Assembly: GCA_018658105.1 (NCBI GenBank)
Contig: JABHVW010000004.1
Coordinates: 1-64,000, forward strand
Source of the DNA: Candidatus Peregrinibacteria bacterium
Lineage (GTDB): Bacteria > Patescibacteriota > Gracilibacteria > UBA1369 > 2-02-FULL-48-14
DNA: 64,000 nt
Reading direction: 5' to 3'
Part shown: positions 24,551 to 33,790 of the stretch, one piece after another
Layout of the letters: each line of letters opens with the position of its first letter
Numbering within the stretch: the stretch's first letter is position 1
Position numbers and translations under genes: made by a program
Notes under the pieces: generated by a model
Seen by the model: the letters and a program-made list of their open reading frames with translations, nothing else
What the model was told of the DNA's origin: nothing
The model's database searches: none

Positions 24551-25198
24551 ATGGGAAGTAAAGTAAATCCTGTCGGAATGCGAACTGGTATCATCAAAAC
24601 TTGGGATTCAAGTTGGTACGCTGGTAAACGCACATACGCAAAAGTCCTAAAAGAGGATATTGCTATCCGTAAATTCATCATGGTTAAACTCAATGATACT
24701 GGGATTGCTAAATTAGAGCTCGAAAGGAACGCGAAAGATATTACTATCAACATTCACTCTTCAAAACCTGGTGTTATCATCGGTCGTCAAGGAGCTGGAG
24801 TTGAAGGTCTAAAAGCTGAACTAGAAAAGAAATTTGGTCACAAATTTACACTGAATGTAAAAGAAGTTAAAAAACCTGAATTAGTTGCTTCACTTGTAGC
24901 AGAAAATATTGCTATGCAAATTGAAAGACGTGTTTCATACCGTCGAGCAGCTAAGATGGCAGTACAAAAAGCAATGGATGCTGGAGCGAAAGGTATTAAG
25001 ATCCGCGTTGGCGGACGTCTAAATGGAGTTGAGATCGCACGTAGTGAATTCTACAGCGAAGGTCAAATTCCTCTTCATACTTTTCGTGCCGACATCGATT
25101 ATGCAGGTCACCCTGCACGAACGACATACGGAATCATAGGTGTAAAAGTCTGGGTTAACCGCGGAATGGTCTATAACAAACAAAATGCTTCTACCTAA
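24551..25198 (+). CDS. rpsC: 30S ribosomal protein S3
   Basis: A 215-residue protein of the mRNA entry channel. It starts [20 protein letters not shown], contains the KH domain ([20 protein letters not shown]) and ends with the domain carrying [20 protein letters not shown] and [12 protein letters not shown]. It overlaps rplP by 14 bases. Confidence 0.97.
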   Translation: MGSKVNPVGMRTGIIKTWDSSWYAGKRTYAKVLKEDIAIRKFIMVKLNDTGIAKLELERNAKDITINIHSSKPGVIIGRQGAGVEGLKAELEKKFGHKFTLNVKEVKKPELVASLVAENIAMQIERRVSYRRAAKMAVQKAMDAGAKGIKIRVGGRLNGVEIARSEFYSEGQIPLHTFRADIDYAGHPARTTYGIIGVKVWVNRGMVYNKQNAST

Positions 25199-25601
25199 AA
25201 AAATGAAATTTCGGAAGTGGCATAGGCTCAGAGGTAGTTTCAAAGGAAACACTAAGGGCGGAGCTACACTTGCATTCGGCAGCTATGGTCTCAAAGCCAT
25301 GGGTACAGCTGAACTAACTTCAAGACAGATTGAAGCAGCTCGTCGTGCAATGACTAGACACGTTAAACGTGGCGGTAAAATCTGGATTCGTATCTTCCCT
25401 CACAAGCCTATTACAGGTAAATCTGCGGAAGTACCTATGGGATCTGGTAAAGGTGCTGTAGACAGATACACTGCACTAGTGCGTCCAGGTACAATGTTGT
25501 TTGAAATGGATGGAGTAACAGAAGAACTAGCTCGCGAAGCGATCTACCTGGCAGCTCAAAAACTACCAATCAAAACTAAGTTCGTAACCAACAATGACTA
25601 A
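25185..25601 (+). CDS. rplP: 50S ribosomal protein L16
   Basis: A 138-residue protein of the tRNA corridor. The first Met is favoured because [14 protein letters not shown] aligns with the conserved L16 start (MLxPKKxKYRK), although it overlaps rpsC by 14 bases. The region [20 protein letters not shown] and the MGSGKGAV motif are intact. Confidence 0.97.
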   Translation: MLLPKKMKFRKWHRLRGSFKGNTKGGATLAFGSYGLKAMGTAELTSRQIEAARRAMTRHVKRGGKIWIRIFPHKPITGKSAEVPMGSGKGAVDRYTALVRPGTMLFEMDGVTEELAREAIYLAAQKLPIKTKFVTNND

Positions 25602-25603
25602 AA

Positions 25604-25858
25604 ATGGCTGATATAACTAAACATACCGTTAAAGAGCTTAGAAAAATGAGCAAAAAAGACAGAGATGAACTGCTTAAAAAAGCCCTACCTCAAAAAGGTC
25701 ATGTAAATTTGCACCTTAAGGCAGGAGAAAAGAAGACACCGCACGAAAAAGCTAAACTTAAAAAACTTATTGCTAGAATTCACACATTAAACAGTGAAAT
25801 ACCTCTAACAAAAGAAACTAAACCAACAGAAACTAACCCAACAGAAAATGAGAAGTAA
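25604..25858 (+). CDS. rpmC: 50S ribosomal protein L29 (extended)
   Basis: A small helical tunnel-exit protein. VKELRKMSKKDRDELL at the start and AKLKKLIARIHTLNSE at residues ~49-64 make the two helices, while the loop between (KGHVNLHLKAGEKK) is longer than usual. A Thr/Glu/Asn-rich tail follows, giving 84 residues against the usual 60-70. It overlaps rpsQ by 11 bases. Confidence 0.9.
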   Translation: MADITKHTVKELRKMSKKDRDELLKKALPQKGHVNLHLKAGEKKTPHEKAKLKKLIARIHTLNSEIPLTKETKPTETNPTENEK

Positions 25859-26111
25859 AAAAGGAACCGTAGTATCGAAATCTGGAAACAAATCAATTGT
25901 GGTTGCTGTTCATACTTACAAGCAACACGAAAAGTACAAAAAAAGATTCCGAGTAACTAAAAAGTTTCACGCACACGATGAAGATAACAAAGCCCAGGTT
26001 GGAGACGATATTACTATCTACGAAACAAAACCACTATCTAAACTAAAAAGATGGTCAGTAGAAGCCCCTAAGGCTGAAACTGAAGCCCCTAAAGCTAACA
26101 CTAAAGAATAA
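25848..26111 (+). CDS. rpsQ: 30S ribosomal protein S17
   Basis: An 87-residue OB-fold primary binder of 16S r[21 protein letters not shown] opens the fold, and [20 protein letters not shown] then [18 protein letters not shown] follow. A short Ala/Glu/Lys/Pro tail is added. The start lies within the end of rpmC. Confidence 0.95.
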   Translation: MRSKKGTVVSKSGNKSIVVAVHTYKQHEKYKKRFRVTKKFHAHDEDNKAQVGDDITIYETKPLSKLKRWSVEAPKAETEAPKANTKE

Positions 26112-26112
26112 A

Positions 26113-26481
26113 ATGATTCAAACTCAAAGTAAATTATCGGTTGCTGACAACAGTGGAGCAAAAGAAGTTATGTGCATCAAGGTGCTAGGTGGCTCAAAAC
26201 GCCGCTATGCAAGAATTGGTGACACAATTGTAGTCAGTATTAAAAAAGCAGCTCCAAAGGGCGCTGTGAAGAAGAAAACGGTACAAAGAGCTGTAGTTGT
26301 AAGAACAAAGAGCAAGCAAAAACGTAAAGATGGTTCATACATAAAATTCGATGAAAATTCAGTAGTAATCATCAATAAGGATGGACAACCGAAAGGAACT
26401 CGTGTATTTGGTCCTGTAGCTCGTGAACTACGAGACAAAGGATTCCAAAAAATTATCTCTTTAGCTCCTGAAGTACTATAA
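26113..26481 (+). CDS. rplN: 50S ribosomal protein L14
   Basis: A 122-residue subunit-interface protein. Typical sequence: [20 protein letters not shown] at the start, [17 protein letters not shown], and [20 protein letters not shown] near the end. This is the binding surface for ribosome silencing factor RsfS. Standard length. Confidence 0.98.
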   Translation: MIQTQSKLSVADNSGAKEVMCIKVLGGSKRRYARIGDTIVVSIKKAAPKGAVKKKTVQRAVVVRTKSKQKRKDGSYIKFDENSVVIINKDGQPKGTRVFGPVARELRDKGFQKIISLAPEVL

Positions 26482-26482
26482 T

Positions 26483-26788
26483 ATGAAAATCAAAACTGGA
26501 GACAATGTCGTTGTGATCACTGGGAAGAACAAAAGCATGACTGGAAAAGTTATGAAAGTTCTACTCAAGTCAAATAAAGTAGTAGTAGAGGGCGTAAACA
26601 AAGTTACTCGCCATGTTAAGAAGACTAAGGAGCGTGCAGGGCAAAAGATTCAATTCGAAGCTCCAATCCACGTATCAAACGTTATGCTAATCGACCCAAA
26701 AGACAAAAAGAGATCAAAGATCGGATACGCAGTAGATTCAAAAGGTAAAAAATCAAGAATATCTAAAAAAAGTAATACTCAACTATGA
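26483..26788 (+). CDS. rplX: 50S ribosomal protein L24
   Basis: A 101-residue KOW-domain assembly initiator. MKIKTGDNVVVITGKNKSMT and GKVMKVLLKSNKVVVEGVN form the KOW motif, and the C-terminal half with APIHVSNVMLIDPKDKK is typical. It overlaps rplE by 4 bases. Confidence 0.96.
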   Translation: MKIKTGDNVVVITGKNKSMTGKVMKVLLKSNKVVVEGVNKVTRHVKKTKERAGQKIQFEAPIHVSNVMLIDPKDKKRSKIGYAVDSKGKKSRISKKSNTQL

Positions 26789-27357
26789 CAGCACCATTAA
26801 AAGCAAAATTCGACGCTAAAATAAGTGGAGAGCTAGCAAAAGCTCTAAACAAGAAAAGTGCACTAAATGCACCTAGATTAGTGAAGGTTGCTCTAAATAT
26901 TGGAATCGGAAGCCGAATTACATCAGGTAATAAGGACTATAGTTTCATTGAAGAGAACCTAATAAGTATTGCAGGTCAAAAACCTAACGTAAGAAAGGCA
27001 AGAATGTCAGTATCGAACTTCAAATTAAGAGAAGGAATGCCAGTTGGACTATCTGTAACGCTAAGAGGAAGGTTAATGTATGACTTCGTTGAAAGACTGG
27101 TTAACGTTGCACTGCCCCGCGTTAGAGATTTCCAAGGAATAACTGTTAAAGGTTTCGATGGCAAAGGTAACTTCTGTCTAGGAATCAAAGATGTAACAAT
27201 CTTCCCTGAAATCAATCACGAAAATCTTTCACAAGCACATGGGCTTCAAATAAATGTCTGCACTACTGCAGAGACTGACCATGAAGCTTATATGCTTCTG
27301 AAAGCTCTCGGCTTCCCTTTCAAGGGTGAAGTATCAGCTAAAGAATCTAACAAATAA
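26785..27357 (+). CDS. rplE: 50S ribosomal protein L5
   Basis: A 190-residue 5S rRNA-binding protein. The block GQKPNVRKARMSVSNFKLRE and PVGLSVTLRGRLMYDF match the family, as does GIKDVTIFPEINHE. Its partners are 5S rRNA and L18 (rplR, downstream). Standard length. Confidence 0.97.
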   Translation: MTAPLKAKFDAKISGELAKALNKKSALNAPRLVKVALNIGIGSRITSGNKDYSFIEENLISIAGQKPNVRKARMSVSNFKLREGMPVGLSVTLRGRLMYDFVERLVNVALPRVRDFQGITVKGFDGKGNFCLGIKDVTIFPEINHENLSQAHGLQINVCTTAETDHEAYMLLKALGFPFKGEVSAKESNK

Positions 27358-27363
27358 ATACCC

Positions 27364-27594
27364 ATGGCAAAGAAATCCATGATCGTAAAACAAGATCGTC
27401 GTAAAAGACAACTTATGCACCGTCTTGCTCTCGGTTTAGACCCTAAACCAGGACAAGCAGGAAGATGCCGTAATCGTTGTAGCTTATGTGGCCGCCCTCG
27501 TGGTTACATGCGAAAATTCGACATCTGTCGTATTTGCTTCAGAGAATTCGCTAGTAAAGGACAACTCATGGGTGTCAAAAAATCCTCATGGTAA
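27364..27594 (+). CDS. rpsN: 30S ribosomal protein S14, zinc-binding type
   Basis: A 76-residue type Z S14. Two CxxC pairs (CSLC near residue 40 and CRIC near residue 57) bind zinc, and [20 protein letters not shown] with the KKSSW end is diagnostic. The N-terminal half has a ~15-residue insertion relative to the 61-residue form (around [14 protein letters not shown]). Confidence 0.96.
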   Translation: MAKKSMIVKQDRRKRQLMHRLALGLDPKPGQAGRCRNRCSLCGRPRGYMRKFDICRICFREFASKGQLMGVKKSSW

Positions 27595-27612
27595 AACATT
27601 AATAACTTACAA

Positions 27613-27999
27613 ATGACTGTAACAGACCCAATCGCCGACCTACTGACTCGCATTAGAAATGCTGCTCGTGCAAACAAAAACATGGTGCACATGCCTCATT
27701 CAAAATTGAAAGAGTCTATAAGCAAAGTTCTTGTTGAAAACGACTACGTAATAAGTGCTAAAAGTATAGGCGAAGGAATCAATAAAGAGTTAGCAATTGA
27801 ACTTAAGGAAGATATGCAGAAATTGCATTTGAAACGGATCAGCAAGCCTGGTCAAAGAATCTACCTTAAATCACGAGAAATTCCTCGAGTTTTAGATGGC
27901 CTAGGTATCGCTATCGTCTCTACTCCAAAAGGAGTTATGACTGGAAAGCAAGCTAGAAAATCAAAAATGGGAGGAGAATACTTATGTGAAGTTTACTAA
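27613..27999 (+). CDS. rpsH: 30S ribosomal protein S8
   Basis: A 128-residue primary binder of the 16S central domain; S8 is also the spc-operon repressor in E. coli. DPIADLLTRIRNAARANK at the start, RISKPGQRIY and the C-terminal STPKGVMTGKQAR with GGEYLCEVY are typical. A 41-base gap with a possible promoter follows. Confidence 0.97.
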   Translation: MTVTDPIADLLTRIRNAARANKNMVHMPHSKLKESISKVLVENDYVISAKSIGEGINKELAIELKEDMQKLHLKRISKPGQRIYLKSREIPRVLDGLGIAIVSTPKGVMTGKQARKSKMGGEYLCEVY

Positions 28000-28020
28000 T
28001 AATATCAAGCAGGATATAAT
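27992..28020 (+). promoter_or_regulatory. Possible internal promoter before rplF
   Basis: TTTACT (27992-27997), 17-base spacer, perfect TATAAT (28015-28020). The -10 box lies in the loop of GCAGG (28009-28013) and CCTGC (28022-28026). Confidence 0.5.
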
Positions 28021-28040
28021 CCCTGCCCAAACACTATAAT

Positions 28041-28595
28041 ATGTCTAGAATAGGAAAAAAACCGGTAATCATTTCAAGCGGAGTAACAATTACTCAAGCT
28101 GATGGTGTAGTTACAGTTAAAGGCCCTAAAGGGGAATTAACTATAACTCTTCACCCACTAATTAAAATTGAAATCACAGAAAGTGAAGTGAACATACTAA
28201 GAGATGGTGAAGAATCACAAAAAAGAGCACTTCAAGGTCTAACTCGTAGCCTAATTCAAAACATGGTTACTGGTGTTACTGAAGGATTCATCAAAAGATT
28301 AGAGATCAACGGTGTAGGTTACAGAGCTCAACCACAAGGTAAAAAACTCGTACTAAGCCTTGGTTACTCTCACCCGATTGAATACGCAGTACCAGATGGA
28401 GTAGAAGTTACTCAGGATGCAGAAAAGAAAAATGTATTAATTGTAAGTGGAATCGACAAACAAAAAGTCGGTCAAACAGCAGCAGAAATCCGCAGCTTCA
28501 GAAAGCCAGAACCATACAAAGGAAAAGGTATCAAATACGAAGATGAATACATCAAACGTAAAGCAGGTAAAACTGCAGCTAAGGCAGGCGCATAA
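28041..28595 (+). CDS. rplF: 50S ribosomal protein L6
   Basis: A 184-residue protein of the factor-binding region. MSRIGKKPVIISSGVTI at the start, GPKGELTITLHP, and the C-terminal repeat ending with FRKPEPYKGKGIKYEDEYIK and RKAGKTAAKAG are characteristic. Standard length. Confidence 0.98.
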   Translation: MSRIGKKPVIISSGVTITQADGVVTVKGPKGELTITLHPLIKIEITESEVNILRDGEESQKRALQGLTRSLIQNMVTGVTEGFIKRLEINGVGYRAQPQGKKLVLSLGYSHPIEYAVPDGVEVTQDAEKKNVLIVSGIDKQKVGQTAAEIRSFRKPEPYKGKGIKYEDEYIKRKAGKTAAKAGA

Positions 28596-28614
28596 TAAAT
28601 TTCTATAAAACACC

Positions 28615-28965
28615 ATGAAAAAAACAGTTAACAAAGAGGAGAAAAGACAAAGACGTCACGTACGCAGCAGCTCACGTATGTCTGGTAGCGCAAGTCGCCC
28701 AAGACTAATCGTGTTCCGAAGCCTACGTTTCATCTATGCTCAACTCCTAGACGATAAAACTGGGAAAACACTTGCATCAGCTCACGATATGAAAGTTACT
28801 AAAGGAACTAAAGTAGAAAGAGCAGAAGCAGTTGGAAAAGAGCTCGGTGAAAAAGCAAAAAAAGCTGGCATTGAAACTTGTGTATTCGACAGAAATGGTT
28901 ATAAATACCATGGTCGTGTAAAAGCATTAGCTGATGGTGCACGTAGCGCAGGCCTTAAATTCTAA
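28615..28965 (+). CDS. rplR: 50S ribosomal protein L18
   Basis: A 116-residue 5S rRNA-binding protein. [20 protein letters not shown] followed by [15 protein letters not shown], then [20 protein letters not shown] and AR, fit the family closely. It starts 19 bases after rplF. Confidence 0.97.
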   Translation: MKKTVNKEEKRQRRHVRSSSRMSGSASRPRLIVFRSLRFIYAQLLDDKTGKTLASAHDMKVTKGTKVERAEAVGKELGEKAKKAGIETCVFDRNGYKYHGRVKALADGARSAGLKF

Positions 28966-28979
28966 TTAATAAAGACACT

Positions 28980-29678
28980 ATGTCAAAACCTCCTAGAAAA
29001 TTCCAAAAAAGACGAAAAGAACCAAAAGAGTTCGAAGAAGAAGTAATTCAAATCGATCGTGTAACTCGTGTGGTTAAAGGAGGTAGACGTCTTCGTTTCC
29101 GAGCTACAGTTGTAATCGGTGACAAAAAAGGACGCGTTGGTTACGGAATTGGTAAATCAACAGAAGTACAAGCGGCAATTCAAAAAGCTGTAAGTAAAGC
29201 CAAAAACAACCTAATCGAAGTACCACTTTACAGCGGAAGTATACCTCATACTATCCAAGTGAAATTCAAAGCTGCTATTGTTTTCTTAAGACCAGCTGGC
29301 GAAGGTACAGGTATTATCGCAGGTGGTGCAGTACGAAAAATGCTAGATCTTGCCGGAGTACGTAACGTACTTTCTAAATCAATCGGATCAAACAACCGTT
29401 TGAACACAACAAAAGCAACATTCAAAGCATTAAGCGAACTAAGAAGAAGACCAGAAAAAGAAACAGACAAAGAAAAAGCGAATAGTGAAAAAGCTTCAAT
29501 GAGCGCTAAATCAGATCCAAACTTCAAGAAAATGTCTAAGAAAGAAGCTAGAGAAAAAGTAGAAGCAAACCAAAGAGGAAGCAATGTTAAGAAAAAACCA
29601 GCAGCTAAAAACCCTACTGATAAAAAAACAGAAGCTAAAAAAGCTCCTGCTAAAAAAGCTAAAACTACTAAAGAATGA
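28980..29678 (+). CDS. rpsE: 30S ribosomal protein S5 with long basic tail
   Basis: A 232-residue protein; the S5 core (about residues 15-160) has [33 protein letters not shown], and [20 protein letters not shown]. The final ~65 residues are a Lys/Ala/Glu/Asn low-complexity tail not found in usual S5 (~165 residues). It is a decoding-fidelity protein at the mRNA entrance. rplO follows with a 4-base ATGA overlap; the rpmD (L30) gene usually found here is absent. Confidence 0.96.
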   Translation: MSKPPRKFQKRRKEPKEFEEEVIQIDRVTRVVKGGRRLRFRATVVIGDKKGRVGYGIGKSTEVQAAIQKAVSKAKNNLIEVPLYSGSIPHTIQVKFKAAIVFLRPAGEGTGIIAGGAVRKMLDLAGVRNVLSKSIGSNNRLNTTKATFKALSELRRRPEKETDKEKANSEKASMSAKSDPNFKKMSKKEAREKVEANQRGSNVKKKPAAKNPTDKKTEAKKAPAKKAKTTKE

Positions 29679-30214
29679 AACAACATACATTAAAACCAGC
29701 AGCCGGAAGTACTAAAGCAAGACGTCGCGTTGGACGCGGTGGAAACCACGGTACTTACTCAGGAAGAGGAATGAACGGTCAAAACGCTCGCTCAGGCGGA
29801 GGTGTAAGACCAGGATTTGAAGGTGGACAAACTCCCCTTCTACGCCGTATTCCAAAATTAAAAGGATTCAAAAATCCAAACAGAGTAAACTATTTTGCTC
29901 TAAATGTTGGTAAACTTGAAGCAGTATTCGAAGATGGCGCAAATGTAGATGCTGCTACTCTAATCGAGAAGGGTCTTCTGAAAAAAGCTATTCCACTAAA
30001 ACTTCTTGGAACTGGTGAAATAAAGAAAAAACTAAACATCACAGTAAATCTAGCTTCAAAAAGTGCAGTTAAAAAAGTTGAAAAAGCAGGTGGTACAGTA
30101 AAAATACTACAAGTAAAAAAGACTGAAGAAACTAAAGGAGCAGCTAAAAAGAGAATTAAAAAAGAAGAAGAAGCTGCTAGAAAAGGAACAAATGTAGAGA
30201 CAAAGGAATCATAA
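29675..30214 (+). CDS. rplO: 50S ribosomal protein L15
   Basis: A 179-residue late-assembly protein. The RNA-binding N-terminus [20 protein letters not shown] followed by [19 protein letters not shown] is intact, and the globular part ends with [18 protein letters not shown]-type sequence. A Lys/Glu tail of ~30 residues is added. It is coupled to rpsE by the ATGA overlap and followed by secY. Confidence 0.96.
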   Translation: MKQHTLKPAAGSTKARRRVGRGGNHGTYSGRGMNGQNARSGGGVRPGFEGGQTPLLRRIPKLKGFKNPNRVNYFALNVGKLEAVFEDGANVDAATLIEKGLLKKAIPLKLLGTGEIKKKLNITVNLASKSAVKKVEKAGGTVKILQVKKTEETKGAAKKRIKKEEEAARKGTNVETKES

Positions 30215-30224
30215 ATAATAATTC

Positions 30225-31529
30225 ATGCTTAAGTACCTACGCCAAATCTGGCATTCAAAAGACTTACGAAACAAGATTATTTTCACAATCTTGATGATCG
30301 TGCTTTACAGGGTTATGACTCACATCACTATCCCTGGTGTAAACAAAGAAGCTCTTCAATTCGTATTCGACCGAAACGCCCTACTAGGCGCATTTAGCAT
30401 GCTAACCGGAGGAAGCGCAGAAAACTTCTCAATCGTACTTATGGGACTTTCCCCATACATCAATGCATCGATTATCATGCAGCTATTAACAGTAATTATT
30501 CCAAGACTAGAAGAACTATCAAAAGAAGGTGAATCAGGAAGAAAAACAATCAACAAATGGACAAGATGGATCACACTCCCTCTTGCTTTCGTACAATCTT
30601 ACGGAATGATCGCACTTATCAACGCACAAGCAAGTGTGCCAATTATCGACAATATCGGCGACCCACTAACTATCCTTCCTATCATGTTGATTATCTCAAC
30701 AGGAACAGTTGTACTTATGTGGATTGGTGAAGTTATGACTGAAAAAGGTATTGGAAACGGAATCTCGATTTTGATCCTTGCAAGTATTTTGGCATCAGTG
30801 CCACCACTTCTTGGGCCAAGTTTCGCACTCGCACAAAATGAAACTGAACGTTTAATCCCAATGGTTGCAGTAATGCTAATCACTCTAATTCTTACTCTCA
30901 TAGTGGTTCTTTTCACAGAGGGCCAAAGAAGAATTCCCGTTACTTATGCAGGGCGTAAAGTTAAAGCAAAGGCTGAGCAATCTTTCTTACCAATTCGTGT
31001 GAACCAAGCCGGAATGATTCCTATCATCTTCGCAGTTTCACTCGTTACCTTCCCTTCGATTATCGGACAATTCCTTCTATACGCTCAAGCTCCTTGGGTA
31101 CAAGCAATTGGCCGTTTCACAACAACACAATTTACACACACAAGTTGGCTATACATTTTATCTTACTTCCTACTTGTAATTGCATTTACATTCTTCTACG
31201 TAAGTATCACTTTCAACACTGAACAAGTTGCAGACAACATTCAAAAACGTGGAGGATTTATTCCAGGTCTAAGACCAGGAAAAGAAACTGCAGAATACCT
31301 AGCAAAAGTTTCAAACCGTATGAATTTATTCGGTGGAGCAATGATCGGTGGAATCGCAGTTTTACCACTCATTATTCAAATTCTTTTCACTGAACTCGGA
31401 GTAAGCGGAGTACCACTAGTAGTTGGAGGCGCTGGAATCATTATCGTTGTGGGAGTAGTCCTAGACATCGTTCGCCGCATCAATGCACAACTTCTTGTGC
31501 AACATTACGATCGATTTTATAAAGGATAA
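30225..31529 (+). CDS. secY: Protein translocase subunit SecY
   Basis: The 434-residue channel subunit of the Sec translocon, with ten hydrophobic segments. RVMTHITIPGVN and the early AENFSIVLMGLSPYINASII, which forms the plug region and TM2, are conserved. EGQRRIPVTYA precedes the cytosolic loop, and the loop with NIQKRGGFIPGLRPGKETAE is typical. It inserts and exports proteins with SecA, SecE and YidC. It sits after rplO as in most bacteria. Confidence 0.97.
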   Translation: MLKYLRQIWHSKDLRNKIIFTILMIVLYRVMTHITIPGVNKEALQFVFDRNALLGAFSMLTGGSAENFSIVLMGLSPYINASIIMQLLTVIIPRLEELSKEGESGRKTINKWTRWITLPLAFVQSYGMIALINAQASVPIIDNIGDPLTILPIMLIISTGTVVLMWIGEVMTEKGIGNGISILILASILASVPPLLGPSFALAQNETERLIPMVAVMLITLILTLIVVLFTEGQRRIPVTYAGRKVKAKAEQSFLPIRVNQAGMIPIIFAVSLVTFPSIIGQFLLYAQAPWVQAIGRFTTTQFTHTSWLYILSYFLLVIAFTFFYVSITFNTEQVADNIQKRGGFIPGLRPGKETAEYLAKVSNRMNLFGGAMIGGIAVLPLIIQILFTELGVSGVPLVVGGAGIIIVVGVVLDIVRRINAQLLVQHYDRFYKG

Positions 31530-31532
31530 ATT

Positions 31533-32168
31533 ATGGATATCATTTTATTTGGAATGCAAGGCAGTGGTAAAGGTACCCAAGCCAAAAGAATTGCAGAGGC
31601 TTTGTCTTTAGAAATCTTTGAAGCCGGTGCTGCCCTTAGAAAACTTTCTCAAGAAGATAGTGAATTAGCTCAAAAAGTTAAAAGTATTATGGAGGCTGGA
31701 AACTTAGTTCCAACCGAAGTGGTAATGGAAATCATCCAAGATTTTATAAGCAAACTACCTGAAGGAAAGTCAGTTCTATTTGATGGAATTCCACGAAGTA
31801 ACGACCAAAAAGAACAACTCGATGAAATTATGAATTCATCAGGTCGTAATTTCACTGGAATACTAATTGATATCACAGAGCAAGAAGCACTTCGAAGACT
31901 AACAACAAGAAAAATTTGTACTGGCTGTAAAGCAGTTTACGCATCTTTTTACGACAAAGAAAAATGTGAAGCCTGTGATGGCGAACTAGGAACAAGAAAA
32001 GACGATACACCAGATGCAATTCGTGTAAGACTCGATACTTTCCAAGCAAAAACACTTCCAGTAATTCAAGATTACGAAAAGGAAGGAAAGATGATAAAAG
32101 TAAACGGTGAACAATCGATACAAGAAGTAAACGATGCTATAATGATCGTGCTTAAAGACAATATGTAA
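31533..32168 (+). CDS. adk: Adenylate kinase, zinc-type lid
   Basis: A 211-residue nucleoside monophosphate kinase catalysing AMP + ATP to 2 ADP. The P-loop GMQGSGKGTQAKRI is at residues 7-20, with DGIPRSNDQKEQL for AMP binding. The lid has two Cys pairs (CTGCKAVYAS, CEAC) that would bind zinc, as in Gram-positive adenylate kinases. An AAGGA sequence overlapping the end of secY stands seven bases before the ATG. One base overlaps map (TAATG). Confidence 0.96.
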   Translation: MDIILFGMQGSGKGTQAKRIAEALSLEIFEAGAALRKLSQEDSELAQKVKSIMEAGNLVPTEVVMEIIQDFISKLPEGKSVLFDGIPRSNDQKEQLDEIMNSSGRNFTGILIDITEQEALRRLTTRKICTGCKAVYASFYDKEKCEACDGELGTRKDDTPDAIRVRLDTFQAKTLPVIQDYEKEGKMIKVNGEQSIQEVNDAIMIVLKDNM

Positions 32169-32938
32169 TGGCAATTAATATAAAAACCGAAGCTGAAATT
32201 GCTTCAATGCGACGTGGAGGGAAAATACTCGGCGAGATTTTGCATACTCTAGTCAGCGAACTTAAGCCTGGCATGACAACAAAAGATCTCGATAATCGGG
32301 CAAATGAACTTTTTGAAAAATATAATGTTCTCCCAGGTTTCAAAGGCTATCACGGCTTCCCTGCTTCACTTTGTACGCCTGTTAATAACGAAGTTGTTCA
32401 TACAATTCCAAATGACACACCACTCAAAAAAGGCGACGTCCTTTCTATCGACTGCGGTGTAATTTTAGACAAACTAAACACAGACTCTGCAATAATGTTT
32501 GTTGTTGGTGGCGAAACTTCACCTGAAGCTCAACGCTTTGTAGACACTTGCAAACGATCAACATGGGCAGGAATAAGAGAAATTAAACCAGGAAATCATA
32601 TTGGAGACATTGGTTACGCGATCAGCAAAGTTGTAAAAGATGGCGGCTACAGCGTAGTGCCTGAACTAACCGGCCACGGTATTGGATACACTTTGCACGA
32701 AGAACCTCATGTATATAATTTTGGTAAACGCGGAAGCGGCGCAGTATTAAAACCAGGAATGACAATCGCCATTGAACCAATCGTTGCAATGGGCAATTCA
32801 AAAATCATTACCCTAGAAGACGACTGGAACATCGTAACTGCAGATGGAAGCTTAGGCGGCCAACACGAGCACACCGTACTCGTAACAGAAAGCGGCTACG
32901 AAGTACTCACCCTCCGCCCAGGCGAAATTCCCCTTTAA
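32168..32938 (+). CDS. map: Methionine aminopeptidase, type I
   Basis: A 256-residue metalloprotease that removes the initiator Met. The pita-bread fold is marked by GFPASLCTPVNNEVVHTIPN, the metal ligands Asp in SIDCGVILD and NTDSA, His in GHGIGYTLHEEPHV, Glu in AIEPIV and Glu in the final EHTVLVTESGYEVLT. It ends the supercluster; a convergent AT-rich terminator follows. Confidence 0.97.
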   Translation: MAINIKTEAEIASMRRGGKILGEILHTLVSELKPGMTTKDLDNRANELFEKYNVLPGFKGYHGFPASLCTPVNNEVVHTIPNDTPLKKGDVLSIDCGVILDKLNTDSAIMFVVGGETSPEAQRFVDTCKRSTWAGIREIKPGNHIGDIGYAISKVVKDGGYSVVPELTGHGIGYTLHEEPHVYNFGKRGSGAVLKPGMTIAIEPIVAMGNSKIITLEDDWNIVTADGSLGGQHEHTVLVTESGYEVLTLRPGEIPL

Positions 32939-32939
32939 T

Positions 32940-32964
32940 ATTTTTTGTTGTAACTGCAAAAAAT
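32940..32964. terminator. Bidirectional terminator between map and the LCP gene
   Basis: ATTTTTTG (32940-32947) pairs perfectly with CAAAAAAT (32957-32964) around a 9-base loop. The A- and T-runs on both sides suit termination in either direction, though the stem is AT-rich. Confidence 0.5.
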
Positions 32965-33785
32965 TATAGTTGATTACTCACGAACCAGTGTATTGCATCC
33001 CAATTATCATCAAGTGGACGCAAGGTATAAATGGCATATGTCTCACTACAAGTATCAGGATTTGCAGGATCTAAACATTGCTCAACAACAAGCGAAGTTA
33101 AAAAATTAACTGGCTCTTTTACAGTTTTCAAAACATTTCCAGTAGATAAAACTGCCCCATGCGCTAAGTCAAAATTCTGATATCTAAAGTAATAACGCAA
33201 AGCTTCATCAACAGTAATATTCGTTTCAGTCGCAGTAACTGCACGTGAAATGATTTTCAAAACTGCATTGGCATCACCCAAACCCAAACTCTGCGCCTTG
33301 TTTTTCATAGCATCCAAAATGAGCTGCTGCCTCGCTGCCCTATCATAATCCGAAGTTGTATATCGCGAACGAGCCACCCTCAAAGATGCAGTCCCATCCA
33401 AATGATAATCCCCAGCCTCATAATATAAAGTCGAACATACATCACCCTCACAAACTTTATAAGTAGGATCAATCAAATCCTGCTCTAAAGTAACATCGAC
33501 TCCTCCCATCAAATTCACAATATCTTCAAAAGCAAACATATCAATCAATGCAAATTTATGAATTTTATAACCTAAAATTTCCTCCACCCACTTCACCTGC
33601 TCAGTCACACCATAATCGGCATATACACTATTAATCTTTCGCCCCTTCACATATAAATCACGCGGCACACTTACCAATGTAATTTTGCGAGTCGAAGAAT
33701 TTATATTCGCAAAAATCATCGTATCCACATTTGTCCCCTGCCTCCCCATCAACAAAATATTGAAAAAGTCAGGCTCATCAACCAA
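32964..33785 (-). CDS. LytR-CpsA-Psr (LCP) domain, probable C-terminal part of a frame-split gene
   Basis: A 273-residue reading from TTG at 33785, carrying an LCP phosphotransferase domain: FFNILLMGRQGTN, DTMIFANINSSTRKITLVSV with the PRD motif (VSVPRDLYV), a central DYDRAARQQL with the conserved Arg, and RVARSRYTT. LCP enzymes attach wall polymers to peptidoglycan or surface protein and act outside the membrane. This piece has no transmembrane anchor or plausible start; in its frame the reading is open from 33874 back through the A-run. A -1 shift at ten A (33832-33823) joins it to the upstream 422-residue frame and would give one 698-residue anchored protein. Confidence 0.85.
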   Translation of the reverse strand: MVDEPDFFNILLMGRQGTNVDTMIFANINSSTRKITLVSVPRDLYVKGRKINSVYADYGVTEQVKWVEEILGYKIHKFALIDMFAFEDIVNLMGGVDVTLEQDLIDPTYKVCEGDVCSTLYYEAGDYHLDGTASLRVARSRYTTSDYDRAARQQLILDAMKNKAQSLGLGDANAVLKIISRAVTATETNITVDEALRYYFRYQNFDLAHGAVLSTGNVLKTVKEPVNFLTSLVVEQCLDPANPDTCSETYAIYTLRPLDDNWDAIHWFVSNQL

Positions 33786-33790
33786 AGCAT

